Below the pieces are notes generated by a model. It saw only the letters and a program-made list of their open reading frames with translations. It was not told the DNA's origin and made no database searches. A DNA stretch of 21,399 nucleotides from Alphaproteobacteria bacterium (lineage in GTDB: Bacteria; Pseudomonadota; Alphaproteobacteria; Rs-D84): NCBI GenBank assembly GCA_017642565.1, contig JAGCOU010000036.1:1-21399 (forward strand). Direction: 5' to 3'. Positions 8,064 through 15,833 of the stretch are shown piece after piece (the stretch's first letter is position 1; the number at the start of each line of letters is the position of its first letter). A program made the position numbers and the translations under genes.

Positions 8064-8780
8064 TTATTGTTCTCGTTTTTTATCTTGAATCGCATTTGCA
8101 ACTGATTCTATTTGCAACAACTGGTTTTCCAGTGCCACACGTTCCGAAGATTTATACCCTGTTTCTTTATCAGTGTTCGCACCAGCAGTATTTCTTTCTA
8201 CGACCTTTTTCTTAACCGCAGGATTTATCATATTTGCATGCTGTTTTCTGTCTGCTTCTAAATCGCGTTTTAGCAATTTACTGTTTCCAAACAAGAACCA
8301 ATCATCCATTTTCACAGCGGTTAATTGCATAACAGGACGCGTTCTCGCATCCGCAATCCACGCAGGCAATCCACGTGGCATATCAGAATAATACCAAAGC
8401 ACACCCCAATACACAAAACCCATCACGATAACACTGCGTATTATGCCGAAAACCACACCCAAGGTTTTATCAACGACTGATAAAAAACTGTCCTGGACGC
8501 GTTCACGAATTTTTTGATTTATAAAACCAACAATAACCAAAATCACAAAGAATACAATAAAATACGAAACGACCAATGTAACAACTGTTGAATCTGGCAA
8601 ATGAAACCATTTTTGCAAAAGCCCATCCAAGTAAGGTGATACGAATCGCGCCGTAATAGCAGCAACAACCCAAGACAGTGTCGCAATCGTTTCATATACG
8701 CCACCACGAATTGTCGCCCAAACAGTAGATGCAAGAATAACTGCTATGTAAATATAATCTAGTATAGTTAAATCAAACAT
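8064..8780 (-). CDS. cvpA: CvpA family membrane protein
   Basis: A 238-residue inner-membrane protein of the CvpA (colicin V production) family, linked in other bacteria to envelope integrity and purine-linked phenotypes, with no defined biochemical activity. Four hydrophobic segments (about 7-26, 30-48, 66-88, 105-128) carry the family sequence: LDY near the start, IRGG (24-27), and VVDKTLGVVFGIIRSV (about 102-117). The C-terminal roughly 100 residues are hydrophilic and charged. The ribosome-site AGGA at about 8790-8793 overlaps a TAG that ends the out-of-frame membrane tail of the preceding thioredoxin gene, suggesting coupling. The gene ends at a strong terminator. Confidence 0.85.
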   Translation of the reverse strand: MFDLTILDYIYIAVILASTVWATIRGGVYETIATLSWVVAAITARFVSPYLDGLLQKWFHLPDSTVVTLVVSYFIVFFVILVIVGFINQKIRERVQDSFLSVVDKTLGVVFGIIRSVIVMGFVYWGVLWYYSDMPRGLPAWIADARTRPVMQLTAVKMDDWFLFGNSKLLKRDLEADRKQHANMINPAVKKKVVERNTAGANTDKETGYKSSERVALENQLLQIESVANAIQDKKREQ

Positions 8781-8792
8781 CTTTTATGTATC

Positions 8793-8886
8793 CTATTTTC
8801 TCTTCTTGAATACAACGAAACAAAATCCTGCTAATAAAATCATTAATAAACCTATCAACAGGATGTTTGTTGTGTTATCGTTAAAA
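8793..8886 (-). other. +1-frame transmembrane tail downstream of the thioredoxin gene
   Basis: Read in the +1 frame relative to the thioredoxin gene, these bases encode a short linker (ITSFNDNTTN), 19 uninterrupted hydrophobic residues and a basic KKRK end before TAG (8793-8795). The tail joins the thioredoxin frame if one A is lost from the A10 tract (8894-8903 on the plus strand as T10). It has no plausible start of its own. Its stop overlaps the cvpA ribosome site in the same way that the lemA stop overlaps that of htpX, which argues that it is translated. Confidence 0.6.
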
Positions 8887-9375
8887 CTAGTTATTTTTTT
8901 TTTGAGGTTCGATTTCTTTAATCGCGCCTTTTCTGTCTGCGTGTGCAGTAACAAAAGCATCTTTGTTCTTAGTCATCTCTGCCTTGTTCGCAGCAGCAGC
9001 AGATTTTTGTTCGTCTGTCAAATCCATTTCCACAGCACTGCGCAAATCATTTTGCATAGAATCAGCATAACCCTGGAAACATTTGAAGCCATCTTTGACA
9101 TTCATATCACCTATGACAATTACTGGCACGCCACCCTTTTGATAACCACACTTAAACAAAGCATCAACAAAAGCCTGTCTGTTATCAATATTTGTGACAT
9201 TAACTTCGGTTACCTGCAAGTCATTGTATTCATATATCAATGCAGAACTGATAAAATCACGAGCATGATGACAATGCGGACATGTCGGCGAATAGTAAAT
9301 TGATATATTTGCAGCGTTTGCCCCACCGATGAAAGCCCCACAAATCAAAGCGAACAATATTTTTGTTATTTTCAT
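8887..9375 (-). CDS. Secreted thioredoxin-fold protein (CPHC), frame ends at an A10 tract
   Basis: As written the frame gives 162 residues: a Sec signal peptide (1-21, cleavage after ANA), then a thioredoxin/glutaredoxin-like domain with active site CPHC (Cys32-Cys35) and a cis-proline (Pro84 in GGVPVIVIG). Two further cysteines lie at 76 and 99. A helical, alanine- and lysine-rich stretch (about 118-155) follows. CPHC is the DsbA/DsbC-like dipeptide and suits disulfide exchange in the periplasm; oxidase, isomerase or reductase cannot be told apart. The coding sequence ends ...EPQKKNN within and just after ten consecutive A's; the +1 frame beyond encodes a transmembrane anchor (see 8793-8886). 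The ATG has a consensus AGGAG site (9384-9388). It is first in a unit with cvpA and divergent from a cysteine-containing secreted protein. Confidence 0.85.
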   Translation of the reverse strand: MKITKILFALICGAFIGGANAANISIYYSPTCPHCHHARDFISSALIYEYNDLQVTEVNVTNIDNRQAFVDALFKCGYQKGGVPVIVIGDMNVKDGFKCFQGYADSMQNDLRSAVEMDLTDEQKSAAAANKAEMTKNKDAFVTAHADRKGAIKEIEPQKKNN

Positions 9376-9407
9376 AAGTAAATCTCCTTTTCTTATTTCG
9401 CAAATTG

Positions 9408-9437
9408 ATTATAAAAAAATTAAAAGAATAAATGCAA
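9408..9437 (-). promoter_or_regulatory. Promoter of the thioredoxin-cvpA unit
   Basis: On the minus strand, -35 TTGCAT (9432-9437), 18-base spacer, -10 TATAAT (9408-9413). Confidence 0.6.
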
Positions 9438-9462
9438 GCGGTTTTTTATTTTATTTTTTCCC

Positions 9463-9514
9463 TTGCTATAGCCTTTCAAAGTAATTAAAATAACAAGTGT
9501 GATTTCAGGAAGGA
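9463..9514 (+). promoter_or_regulatory. Promoter and ribosome site of the cysteine-containing secreted protein
   Basis: -35 TTGCTA (9463-9468), 17-base spacer, -10 TAAAAT (9486-9491), then AGGAAGGA (9507-9514) 3 bases before the ATG at 9518. The promoter is back to back with that of the thioredoxin gene, 25 bases away. Confidence 0.6.
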
Positions 9515-9517
9515 AGT

Positions 9518-10315
9518 ATGCAGCACAATAATAAATATTCATTTAAAAATTTAGGCGTTATCGCCATGTTGTTTGGCATAACTTTTTATGCAAGTGCTGA
9601 CATGATGCAAGCAGATATGGCAAATGTTGTGGCTGCTAGAATCGAAGATTCTATTGGAACAAGTACTACCACGACTTTTGGTAATATGTCTTTAAACATA
9701 CTGGCTGTTTTTAGACCAAAAACCCTTTGTGAAGAAGGAACCTATCTTGAAAAATGTGGCAACCAGACAATAGGTTTTAATTGGTTAAAATCAATAGATA
9801 TTAATGATACACCTACTCGTAATTATTATGATGCCGCGGCCACAATATCAAAAAAATATGAGAAAATGCGAGAGGTTTTTAGCAGTACTGGTAATGTGGG
9901 TGCAACATTTAAAGATAGTTCCAATCAAACAACACAGGCTTCGCATGCAGAAGTAGTTGATGATCGTAACCGTATTTTAAATTATTTTTGTAGCGACCTG
10001 GATGATGTGCATTGTGCACCTTGCCCAAACAATGGAAAAGTAGATGCCTCTATTGCTTATACGAATACCAATTCAACCGATGTAACCAGCACTGTCAATG
10101 TATTTAGTTGGAACATTCGTACTTTTGCAGATTGTTATATAGATGAATTTGAAGATTCTACGGGAACCTATGTTTACCAAAATGGAACCTCTGAAGATGC
10201 TGAAAGGTGTTATTATGGTCAATCAGGAATTGTACAGATTTTCCAAGGGACCGATATAACAGAAGCAGTGCAAGCCATGCAGGCAACCTATTCTAATGAG
10301 GTAGTTGCTCACTAA
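9518..10315 (+). CDS. Secreted cysteine-containing protein, unrecognised
   Basis: A 265-residue protein with a Sec signal (about 1-27, cleavage after ASA) and no later membrane segment, so probably periplasmic or exported. It has seven cysteines (71, 80, 158, 166, 169, 206, 231), including a CAPCPNNGK motif (166-174), and is rich in Asp, Asn and Thr. The odd number means at least one cysteine is unpaired or pairs between molecules. I do not recognise the family. It is divergent from the periplasmic thioredoxin gene with facing promoters 25 bases apart, so it may be a client of that thioredoxin; this is inference from position and cysteine content only. It ends 4 bases from the stop of a convergent small membrane protein gene. 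Confidence 0.75.
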   Translation: MQHNNKYSFKNLGVIAMLFGITFYASADMMQADMANVVAARIEDSIGTSTTTTFGNMSLNILAVFRPKTLCEEGTYLEKCGNQTIGFNWLKSIDINDTPTRNYYDAAATISKKYEKMREVFSSTGNVGATFKDSSNQTTQASHAEVVDDRNRILNYFCSDLDDVHCAPCPNNGKVDASIAYTNTNSTDVTSTVNVFSWNIRTFADCYIDEFEDSTGTYVYQNGTSEDAERCYYGQSGIVQIFQGTDITEAVQAMQATYSNEVVAH

Positions 10316-10319
10316 CAAA

Positions 10320-10646
10320 TTAATGTATTTCTGCAATCAAATGCAAAATTATGCTGATTACGAATAAACTTGTAACCACAGATAATATTATTTTCTGTTT
10401 TCTATGAGATTTATCTTTGCCACATTCTGCACAAGGACAATCTTGGAATATCAAAACCCAAGACAACCCCAACATCAAAGCAGAAAACACAAACAACCAT
10501 GGTTCTATCCATTCTGGAATAAATGGAGCATGAGAAATCTCGGGTGCAAAAAGCCCCACCAAAGACAACACTATTGGCAAAACACAACAAAACAAATGTG
10601 GCAAAAGAGATGCAACAATACCTATTTTTACTGCTTTGTTTTTCAT
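10320..10646 (-). CDS. Small three-helix membrane protein with Cys pair (MerT/MerC-like)
   Basis: A 108-residue protein with three predicted membrane helices (about 9-33, 48-67, 86-104). A CC pair (Cys20-Cys21, preceded by His17) lies in the first helix and CPCAEC (70-75) follows the second. A vicinal Cys pair in helix 1 recalls the mercuric-ion importers MerT and MerC, but the mercury-resistance context (merR, merA, merP) is absent, so another metal or a redox role is equally possible. An AGGAC ribosome site precedes the ATG. The minus-strand sequence TATAAA at 10658-10663 almost touches that site, so the promoter is unclear; read-through from the tRNA-Arg gene just upstream is possible. Confidence 0.65.
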   Translation of the reverse strand: MKNKAVKIGIVASLLPHLFCCVLPIVLSLVGLFAPEISHAPFIPEWIEPWLFVFSALMLGLSWVLIFQDCPCAECGKDKSHRKQKIILSVVTSLFVISIILHLIAEIH

Positions 10647-10697
10647 TTTTGTGTCCTTTTATACGATGTGCGCTTCGCGCGCAATAACAAAAATCGG

Positions 10698-10773
10698 TGG
10701 CGTCCCCAGCAGAATTCGAATCTGCATCTAATCCTTAGGAGGGATTTGTTCTATCCTGTTGAACTATGGGGAC
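10698..10773 (-). tRNA. tRNA-Arg, anticodon CCT
   Basis: A 76-base cloverleaf on the minus strand. The acceptor stem GTCCCCA pairs with TGGGGAC, followed by discriminator G and an encoded CCA. The anticodon stem AATCC/GGATT encloses loop CTCCTAA with anticodon CCT (plus-strand 10737-10739), reading AGG. The T arm is GCAGA-TTCGAAT-TCTGC. All four arms form. Confidence 0.95.
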
Positions 10774-10784
10774 AGGCGAAAGAG

Positions 10785-10812
10785 ATTCTACACCTTTTAA
10801 AAAATAAATCAA
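10785..10812 (-). promoter_or_regulatory. Promoter of tRNA-Arg
   Basis: On the minus strand, -35 TTGATT (10807-10812), 16-base spacer, -10 TAGAAT (10785-10790), 11 bases before the mature tRNA 5' end. Confidence 0.55.
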
Positions 10813-10822
10813 CATTTAGTAA

Positions 10823-10850
10823 TTGCATTATTTAAAACCAACTGTATAAT
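10823..10850 (+). promoter_or_regulatory. ihfA promoter
   Basis: -35 TTGCAT (10823-10828), 16-base spacer, -10 TATAAT (10845-10850). An AAAGGA ribosome site follows at 10870-10875. Confidence 0.65.
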
Positions 10851-10881
10851 ATTAATCAATACAAAACCAAAGGATTGCATA

Positions 10882-11172
10882 ATGGCAACTGTAACACGTG
10901 TAGATTTAGCTAATGCTTTGCGGGACCGGTTCGGTTTAACTGCCACCGATTCCTATAAAATGATAGATATCATTTTTGATGAAATCGAACAGGCGCTGAT
11001 AAACGGCGAAGAAGTAAAAATCACAGGCTTTGGCGCTTTTAAAATATTATCTAAGTCTGCTCGCATAGGTCGCAACCCAAAGACAGGCGTGCCTGCGGTG
11101 ATATCTGCACGCAATGTCGCAACTTTCCGCCCCAGCACAGAATTTAAAGAAACTGTCGCGAAAAAGAAATAA
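10882..11172 (+). CDS. ihfA: Integration host factor subunit alpha (HU/IHF family)
   Basis: A 96-residue DNA-bending protein. The N-terminal helices (about 5-45) form the dimer core, KITGFGAF (46-53) starts the beta sheet, and the GRNPKTG arm (63-69) carries the intercalating Pro66, with ARNVATFRPS (76-85) completing the family pattern. The sequence matches IHF-alpha better than HU, chiefly through the GRNPKTG and TFRPS segments and the C-terminal tail. IHF works as an alpha/beta heterodimer in replication, recombination and promoter architecture; the beta subunit is not in this window. The gene is monocistronic between its own promoter and terminator. Confidence 0.9.
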   Translation: MATVTRVDLANALRDRFGLTATDSYKMIDIIFDEIEQALINGEEVKITGFGAFKILSKSARIGRNPKTGVPAVISARNVATFRPSTEFKETVAKKK

Positions 11173-11174
11173 TA

Positions 11175-11202
11175 AAAAACCGCCTTGTCGGCGGTTTTTT
11201 TT
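11175..11202. terminator. Bidirectional terminator between ihfA and the M13 peptidase gene
   Basis: CCGCC (11180-11184) and GGCGG (11190-11194) enclose a TTGTC loop, flanked by an A-run and T8. It can act on both strands. The stop codon of the convergent peptidase gene (11201-11203) lies at the end of the T-run. Confidence 0.85.
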
Positions 11203-13183
11203 ACCAAAGTTTTACCCGCTTTTCAGGCGCGATATATAAATCATCGTCTGGTTTGATATCAAACACGTCATACCAGGCTTCGACATGTGGCAATATACCG
11301 TTTACACGCCAACGACCTAGTGAATGTTCATTTGTTTTTGTTTGTTTCAACAGTGCATCATCAGTAATATTTGATGCTTCGGTCATACTGTATGCGATAA
11401 AAAATCTTTGGTCTGCTGTTAAACCCAGCGCATCTTCGCTTGGTTCACCAAATTTTTTATACGCATCAAAAGCCACCGTCAAACCGCCATAATCTGCCAA
11501 ATTTTCACCCAATGTAAATTCACCATTAGCATGTGTATCAGGCGCAACAAAAATATTATTAAAGTGTTCTTTCATTATATTAGCGCGCTCATCAAATTGT
11601 TCTGCGTCTTTTTCTGTCCACCAATCTTTCATATTACCTTGCCAGTCAAAATGACGACCACTATCATCAAATCCGTGTGTCATTTCGTGCCCAATCACAG
11701 AACCTATTGCACCATAATTAAAGGCATCATCCGCATCCATATCAAAAAACGGATATTGCAAAATACCTGCTGGGAAACAAATTTCGTTCGTTGACGGGTC
11801 ATAATATGCGTTAACTTGGTGTGCATTCATATACCAAATGGTCGCATCTTTTTCTTTGCCAACTTTGTTCAACCAAAAAGCATCTTCAAATTCACTTACC
11901 CGCATCATATTTGCAAACAATGAATCATTTTTGATTTCAAGTTTAGAATAATCACGCCATTTATCTGGATAGCCAATTTTTGCTTTGAAAGTATTCAATT
12001 TTTCAAGCGCTTGTTTTTTTGTGTCTTCACTCATCCATGTTAAATTTTTAATACGATTTCCCAAAGATTTCTGTAAATTAGCCACTAATTTTTCCATGCG
12101 TTTTTTATGCGTTTCCGGGAAATATTTTTTCACATAAATTTGACCAACCATTTCACCCAGAGAGCCATCAATCATACTGACTGCACGTTTCCAACGGGGT
12201 TTTGCCTCTTTTTGTCCGGACATTTCTCGATTGTAAAAATCAAATGCTATATCGTATGTTTTATCATCCAAAAAACCAACCGAACCGTTTATAATTCTAA
12301 ATTTTAGATAAGTTTTAATTAAATCTAAATCTGTGTCTTGTAATATTTTAATTGATTCTTGGATTGGCTCTACTTGCGCAATATTTATATATTCTGGTTT
12401 TATACCACGCGCATTAAAATAAGCATCCCAATCAAAACCAGATAATTCTTGTTTTAATTCATCAAAAGATTTTTTGTGATAATTTGCCAATGGGTCGCGT
12501 AATTTTTCTTTCTTGTAAAAAGATTTAGCCATTCTTTCTTCGAGTGCATATAATTTTTCTGCATCTACTTTTACGCCAAAATTATCCATTATAGATTTGA
12601 TATATTGTTTATATTTTTTACGAATCTGTTTAGATTTAGCATCGTCATCAAAATAATAATCACGCGATAAACCTGTGCCACCCTGCCCGATGTTATAGAG
12701 ATAATGTTCGCTGTCTTTTTCGTCCAACTCAACACCGTCACCCCAAAAAGCAGAAAAATATTTATGATTTTTCCCGAGATATTTTGGCAAATCATTTTTA
12801 GATTTTATATCATCCACTTCGTCTAGATAATTTTGCACTGGCAAAGTTTTATCTGCATTTAATTTGTCTGCGTCCATAGCAATTTTATAAAGCAGACCTA
12901 TTTTTCCATTATCGTTTTCAACAATATCGCGGACGCGTTTATTATTTTCTTCGTCTAAGGCTTCAAAAGAGCCGTATCTTGTATAATCATCAGGCAATGG
13001 ATTATTTTTACGCCAACCCAATGTCGCAAAATCATAAAAATCTTTGCCTGGTTTTACAGTCATATCCATGTTTTCTGTTTTGATTCCAACCTGCATAGTT
13101 TTCTCCTTTGTAATACAAATTGCTATCCATGCTGCGACACATACAGCGATTATCCCAATTATATTAAGTAATTTATTTTTCAT
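11201..13183 (-). CDS. M13 family zinc metallopeptidase (PepO/neprilysin-like)
   Basis: A 660-residue protein with a hydrophobic N-terminus (about 5-24) that is a signal peptide or anchor, placing the domain in the periplasm. The M13 N-terminal domain begins with KPGKDFYDFATLGW (44-57). The catalytic domain has NAYYDPSTNEICFPAGILQ, the zinc motif HEMTH (499-503, Glu500 catalytic), the third ligand Glu560 in GENLADYGGL, and a C-terminal HSLGRWRVNG. M13 enzymes cleave oligopeptides on the amino side of hydrophobic residues. The length is normal and all zinc ligands are present. The ATG overlaps the hemW stop as ATGA, so translation is probably coupled. Its natural substrate is not evident. Confidence 0.93.
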   Translation of the reverse strand: MKNKLLNIIGIIAVCVAAWIAICITKEKTMQVGIKTENMDMTVKPGKDFYDFATLGWRKNNPLPDDYTRYGSFEALDEENNKRVRDIVENDNGKIGLLYKIAMDADKLNADKTLPVQNYLDEVDDIKSKNDLPKYLGKNHKYFSAFWGDGVELDEKDSEHYLYNIGQGGTGLSRDYYFDDDAKSKQIRKKYKQYIKSIMDNFGVKVDAEKLYALEERMAKSFYKKEKLRDPLANYHKKSFDELKQELSGFDWDAYFNARGIKPEYINIAQVEPIQESIKILQDTDLDLIKTYLKFRIINGSVGFLDDKTYDIAFDFYNREMSGQKEAKPRWKRAVSMIDGSLGEMVGQIYVKKYFPETHKKRMEKLVANLQKSLGNRIKNLTWMSEDTKKQALEKLNTFKAKIGYPDKWRDYSKLEIKNDSLFANMMRVSEFEDAFWLNKVGKEKDATIWYMNAHQVNAYYDPSTNEICFPAGILQYPFFDMDADDAFNYGAIGSVIGHEMTHGFDDSGRHFDWQGNMKDWWTEKDAEQFDERANIMKEHFNNIFVAPDTHANGEFTLGENLADYGGLTVAFDAYKKFGEPSEDALGLTADQRFFIAYSMTEASNITDDALLKQTKTNEHSLGRWRVNGILPHVEAWYDVFDIKPDDDLYIAPEKRVKLW

Positions 13184-14235
13184 TTTATTAAATCCAATAT
13201 TAAATCGTCCAAGATTAACAAACCTTGGGGTGTAGTATGCAAATATTTTTTATCTATTTCAACTAAATCTTTGTGGGTTTTAATCCAGTCAAAATTTAAC
13301 ATTTTTTTCACATCGTCTGTTAATTCTACACCACGAATAGTGCGCATACCTGTCAATATTTTTTCTGTTGTGCGAGTATCATCATTCATTTTTTCAAACA
13401 ATTCATAATTTCCCCGTTGTTCATACCAAATATTATCAAAATATACGCGACCTGCCCCGCCACGACCGATACCGATATATGCTTGACCAGCCCACACATT
13501 TTCGTTATGTATGCAATGTTCGTTTGGTTTTGCATAATTAGAAACTTCGTATCGTGGCAAAAATAAATTTTCGCCAATTGCTTCATACATTTTTGCCATC
13601 GTATCATTATCTGGCATTTTTAAATTCATTTTGCCAAACGGCGTATTTTCTTCAATTGTTAATTCATACATTGATACATGTTCTAGCCCAAGTTTATTTA
13701 TTTGCCCGCACAATTCAACAACAGATTCAACATTATGATTTGGGAACCCGTAAATAAAATCAGCAGACAAACGCAAATTCATTTGTGTTGCCGCGTTCAA
13801 TAAGTCTAGCGATTGTTTTACATTGTGTCGTCTTCCAAGAAAAATCAATTCTTCTTCTTTCAAAGATTGAACACCCACAGACAACCTGTTTACACCATTT
13901 GATACAAAATCAGCCAATTTATTTTTGTCAATTGTCCCAGGATTAGATTCCAAAGTTATTTCGCATTTTGGCGAGATATTAAAATTGTCTTTGATGCATT
14001 TTATAATTTGTTCAAACGCATCTATTGACATCAAAGACGGCGTTCCGCCCCCAAAAAATATCGTAGGTATTTCTATTCTCCCCAATTTATCTGCCCAAAA
14101 TTTTAATTCGCTGCATATATCATCGGCATATTTTTGCCAATCTGGATTTGAACACGCAAAAGAATAAAATGCACAATAGTTGCATTTAGACATACAAAAA
14201 GGAACATGAATATAAAGATTATGCGGATTATTCAT
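13180..14235 (-). CDS. hemW: HemW-like radical SAM haem chaperone
   Basis: A 351-residue protein from ATG 14235. The radical SAM cluster motif CMSKCNYC (Cys14, Cys18, Cys21) and IFFGGGTPS near residue 60 place it in the HemN/HemW family. The HemN extra N-terminal region is missing and the first cysteine is close to the N-terminus, as in HemW, which binds haem and delivers it to membrane targets. An upstream TTG (14280) could extend the frame, but the added residues overlap the promoter. The ATG has no clear ribosome site; instead TTGAAT, 17 bases, TATTAT ends 7 bases upstream, which predicts a leaderless mRNA. The stop overlaps the M13 peptidase start (ATGA). Confidence 0.85.
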   Translation of the reverse strand: MNNPHNLYIHVPFCMSKCNYCAFYSFACSNPDWQKYADDICSELKFWADKLGRIEIPTIFFGGGTPSLMSIDAFEQIIKCIKDNFNISPKCEITLESNPGTIDKNKLADFVSNGVNRLSVGVQSLKEEELIFLGRRHNVKQSLDLLNAATQMNLRLSADFIYGFPNHNVESVVELCGQINKLGLEHVSMYELTIEENTPFGKMNLKMPDNDTMAKMYEAIGENLFLPRYEVSNYAKPNEHCIHNENVWAGQAYIGIGRGGAGRVYFDNIWYEQRGNYELFEKMNDDTRTTEKILTGMRTIRGVELTDDVKKMLNFDWIKTHKDLVEIDKKYLHTTPQGLLILDDLILDLIK

Positions 14236-14242
14236 AAGAAAG

Positions 14243-14271
14243 ATAATAATCTCAAGAAAAATAAAATTCAA
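14243..14271 (-). promoter_or_regulatory. hemW promoter, predicted leaderless start
   Basis: On the minus strand, -35 TTGAAT (14266-14271), 17-base spacer, -10 TATTAT (14243-14248), 7 bases before the hemW ATG. Confidence 0.55.
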
Positions 14272-14284
14272 CTTAAACAAACAC

Positions 14285-14329
14285 TTGCTTTTAATTTTCC
14301 TTTTATTGTATAATGAGATTCAGGAAGGA
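14285..14329 (+). promoter_or_regulatory. Promoter and ribosome site of the outer membrane protein gene
   Basis: -35 TTGCTT (14285-14290), 18-base spacer, -10 TATAAT (14309-14314), then AGGAAGGA (14322-14329) before the ATG at 14332. Confidence 0.7.
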
Positions 14330-14331
14330 TT

Positions 14332-15819
14332 ATGAAGAATAAATTTTTATCTTTTTTATGCTTGATTTCTGCGCCATTGGCATGTTTTGCGTCTAACGAA
14401 GGCGTGCCTTCATTTTATACTGAAAACCCTGCACCGAACGCTAATAAAACGGGATATGCGAAATATCAAGACTATGGTTACACCAAATATGTCGGTTCTT
14501 CGGGTGGCAAACAGGTTGTATCATCCCAGACATATTCTTATCAGGTTCCACGTCAACAATATGTTGCAACTGGGACAACAGGGACAATGACTGCCAACGG
14601 GATTGCGAAACCGACCAGCGAACAAAGAACCACTTTTTACGCTGATTATTCACGCAGATTTGCTGATTTTGAATTTAAAACTGGCGTAAATTCTATATTG
14701 GAATGGGACGACATGATTTTTAATGAAATTAATGTCGGTGCAAGGCATATTTTTGGCATACGCGGCTTTGATTTGGCTGTTTATGGCGAATATTCATACG
14801 GCAAATTGGCGAGTGGTGGCTTGTCCATGGATTACGATTTGGAACCGTATGATTATTCTTCTCCAACAGAGGGTATTTTCACGATTTCTATGGGTGATCA
14901 AACAGGCGATACGAATAAATTAAAACTCGGTGTTTCTGCGCATCATATTTGGAATCTGGGGGGCTGGAAAGTTTCGCCTCATATTGGATACGAAATATTC
15001 AAACATAACCTAAAGATGGGAAATCACCTGTATCCTAATCCTGGGGTGTATTTGCCTTTGATGACTAATACTGGCGATTATGTGTTTGGGGATACTGCGG
15101 GGAATTATTACGCTGTGGCAACAGATGTCTATGTTGCAGATGATTCCGGATTATATCAAATTTGTATGGGTCCCGAAGATATCAAAGTCGTACTGGCGAG
15201 CAGTGGCGGCAGCAGTCTGGATGGTGTATTATACCCATTGGGAACTTCGTTAACGACTGTTGATTATAATTCCAGCATGGGAAATTTGCCTTGGGGTGTT
15301 GTCGAAGGTGATTGTGTAGTTATCGGTGGTGATGGCATTGTCAAAGTAGATGGAACAACCCATATTTATAATACAACTTGGTCTGGGTTTTATTTGGGAC
15401 TTGAAATTGAAAAGCAAATGACTTTGGCGGACAAACTGCGTTTTTATTTTCAGGTCAGCATGCCAAAATATTCTGCCGAAGGAACTTGGCCTAATCGTGA
15501 TGATTGGCAACAAAACCCGAGTTTCTTGGACAAAGGTGACAATGGTGCCTTTGCTTACGAGGCAGAAATGGAATACACATATAATTTGTCTGACCGCATG
15601 CAAATATCTTTGAAAGCCGATACGAATTATTTCCACATTGGTAAAATACCTGGCGAATTGTATGTTGCAAAATCTGTCATTTATTACGAAGACGAAAACA
15701 ATCCTGGCAACTGGATTGCAGAAGAAGTTCCTGCCTATACAGAGCATGTATCAGAATCTTTGAAAGAAGCAAATTGGAAATCTTTTGGTCTGCATCTCGG
15801 GCTTAAATATTCCTTTTAA
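14332..15819 (+). CDS. Outer membrane beta-barrel protein
   Basis: A 495-residue protein with a Sec signal (about 1-20, cleavage after CFA) and a C-terminus LGLHLGLKYSF, ending in Phe with alternating hydrophobic residues, the usual BAM recognition signature. Many segments show the alternating aromatic pattern of barrel strands (for example TTFYADYSRRFADFEF at 94-109, FDLAVYGEYSYG at 145-156, KLRFYFQVSMP near 365). An N-terminal region of about 70 residues rich in Tyr, Gln and Ser precedes the barrel. The roughly 110-residue stretch between about 230 and 340, glycine- and aspartate-rich, looks like extracellular loops. The family is not recognised; porin or surface antigen are both possible. 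It is cotranscribed with the transglycosylase gene 14 bases downstream. Confidence 0.8.
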   Translation: MKNKFLSFLCLISAPLACFASNEGVPSFYTENPAPNANKTGYAKYQDYGYTKYVGSSGGKQVVSSQTYSYQVPRQQYVATGTTGTMTANGIAKPTSEQRTTFYADYSRRFADFEFKTGVNSILEWDDMIFNEINVGARHIFGIRGFDLAVYGEYSYGKLASGGLSMDYDLEPYDYSSPTEGIFTISMGDQTGDTNKLKLGVSAHHIWNLGGWKVSPHIGYEIFKHNLKMGNHLYPNPGVYLPLMTNTGDYVFGDTAGNYYAVATDVYVADDSGLYQICMGPEDIKVVLASSGGSSLDGVLYPLGTSLTTVDYNSSMGNLPWGVVEGDCVVIGGDGIVKVDGTTHIYNTTWSGFYLGLEIEKQMTLADKLRFYFQVSMPKYSAEGTWPNRDDWQQNPSFLDKGDNGAFAYEAEMEYTYNLSDRMQISLKADTNYFHIGKIPGELYVAKSVIYYEDENNPGNWIAEEVPAYTEHVSESLKEANWKSFGLHLGLKYSF

Positions 15820-15833
15820 AAAAGCGGGAAAGT

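Noticed and set aside
8806..9303. Plus-strand open frame opposite the thioredoxin gene
   Set aside because: Antisense to a protein with signal peptide and CPHC motif; composition is not protein-like.
10666..10686. GC-rich hairpin between tRNA-Arg and the membrane protein gene
   Set aside because: The stem TGCGC/GCGCA is only 5 bp and has no T-run, so it was not called a terminator or regulatory element.
10404..10835. Plus-strand open frame across the MerT-like gene and tRNA-Arg
   Set aside because: It runs antisense through a well-formed tRNA and has no ribosome site or recognisable protein character.
14236..14280. Longer hemW from TTG 14280
   Set aside because: The added residues overlap a good promoter and hemW homologues start close to the radical SAM cysteines.
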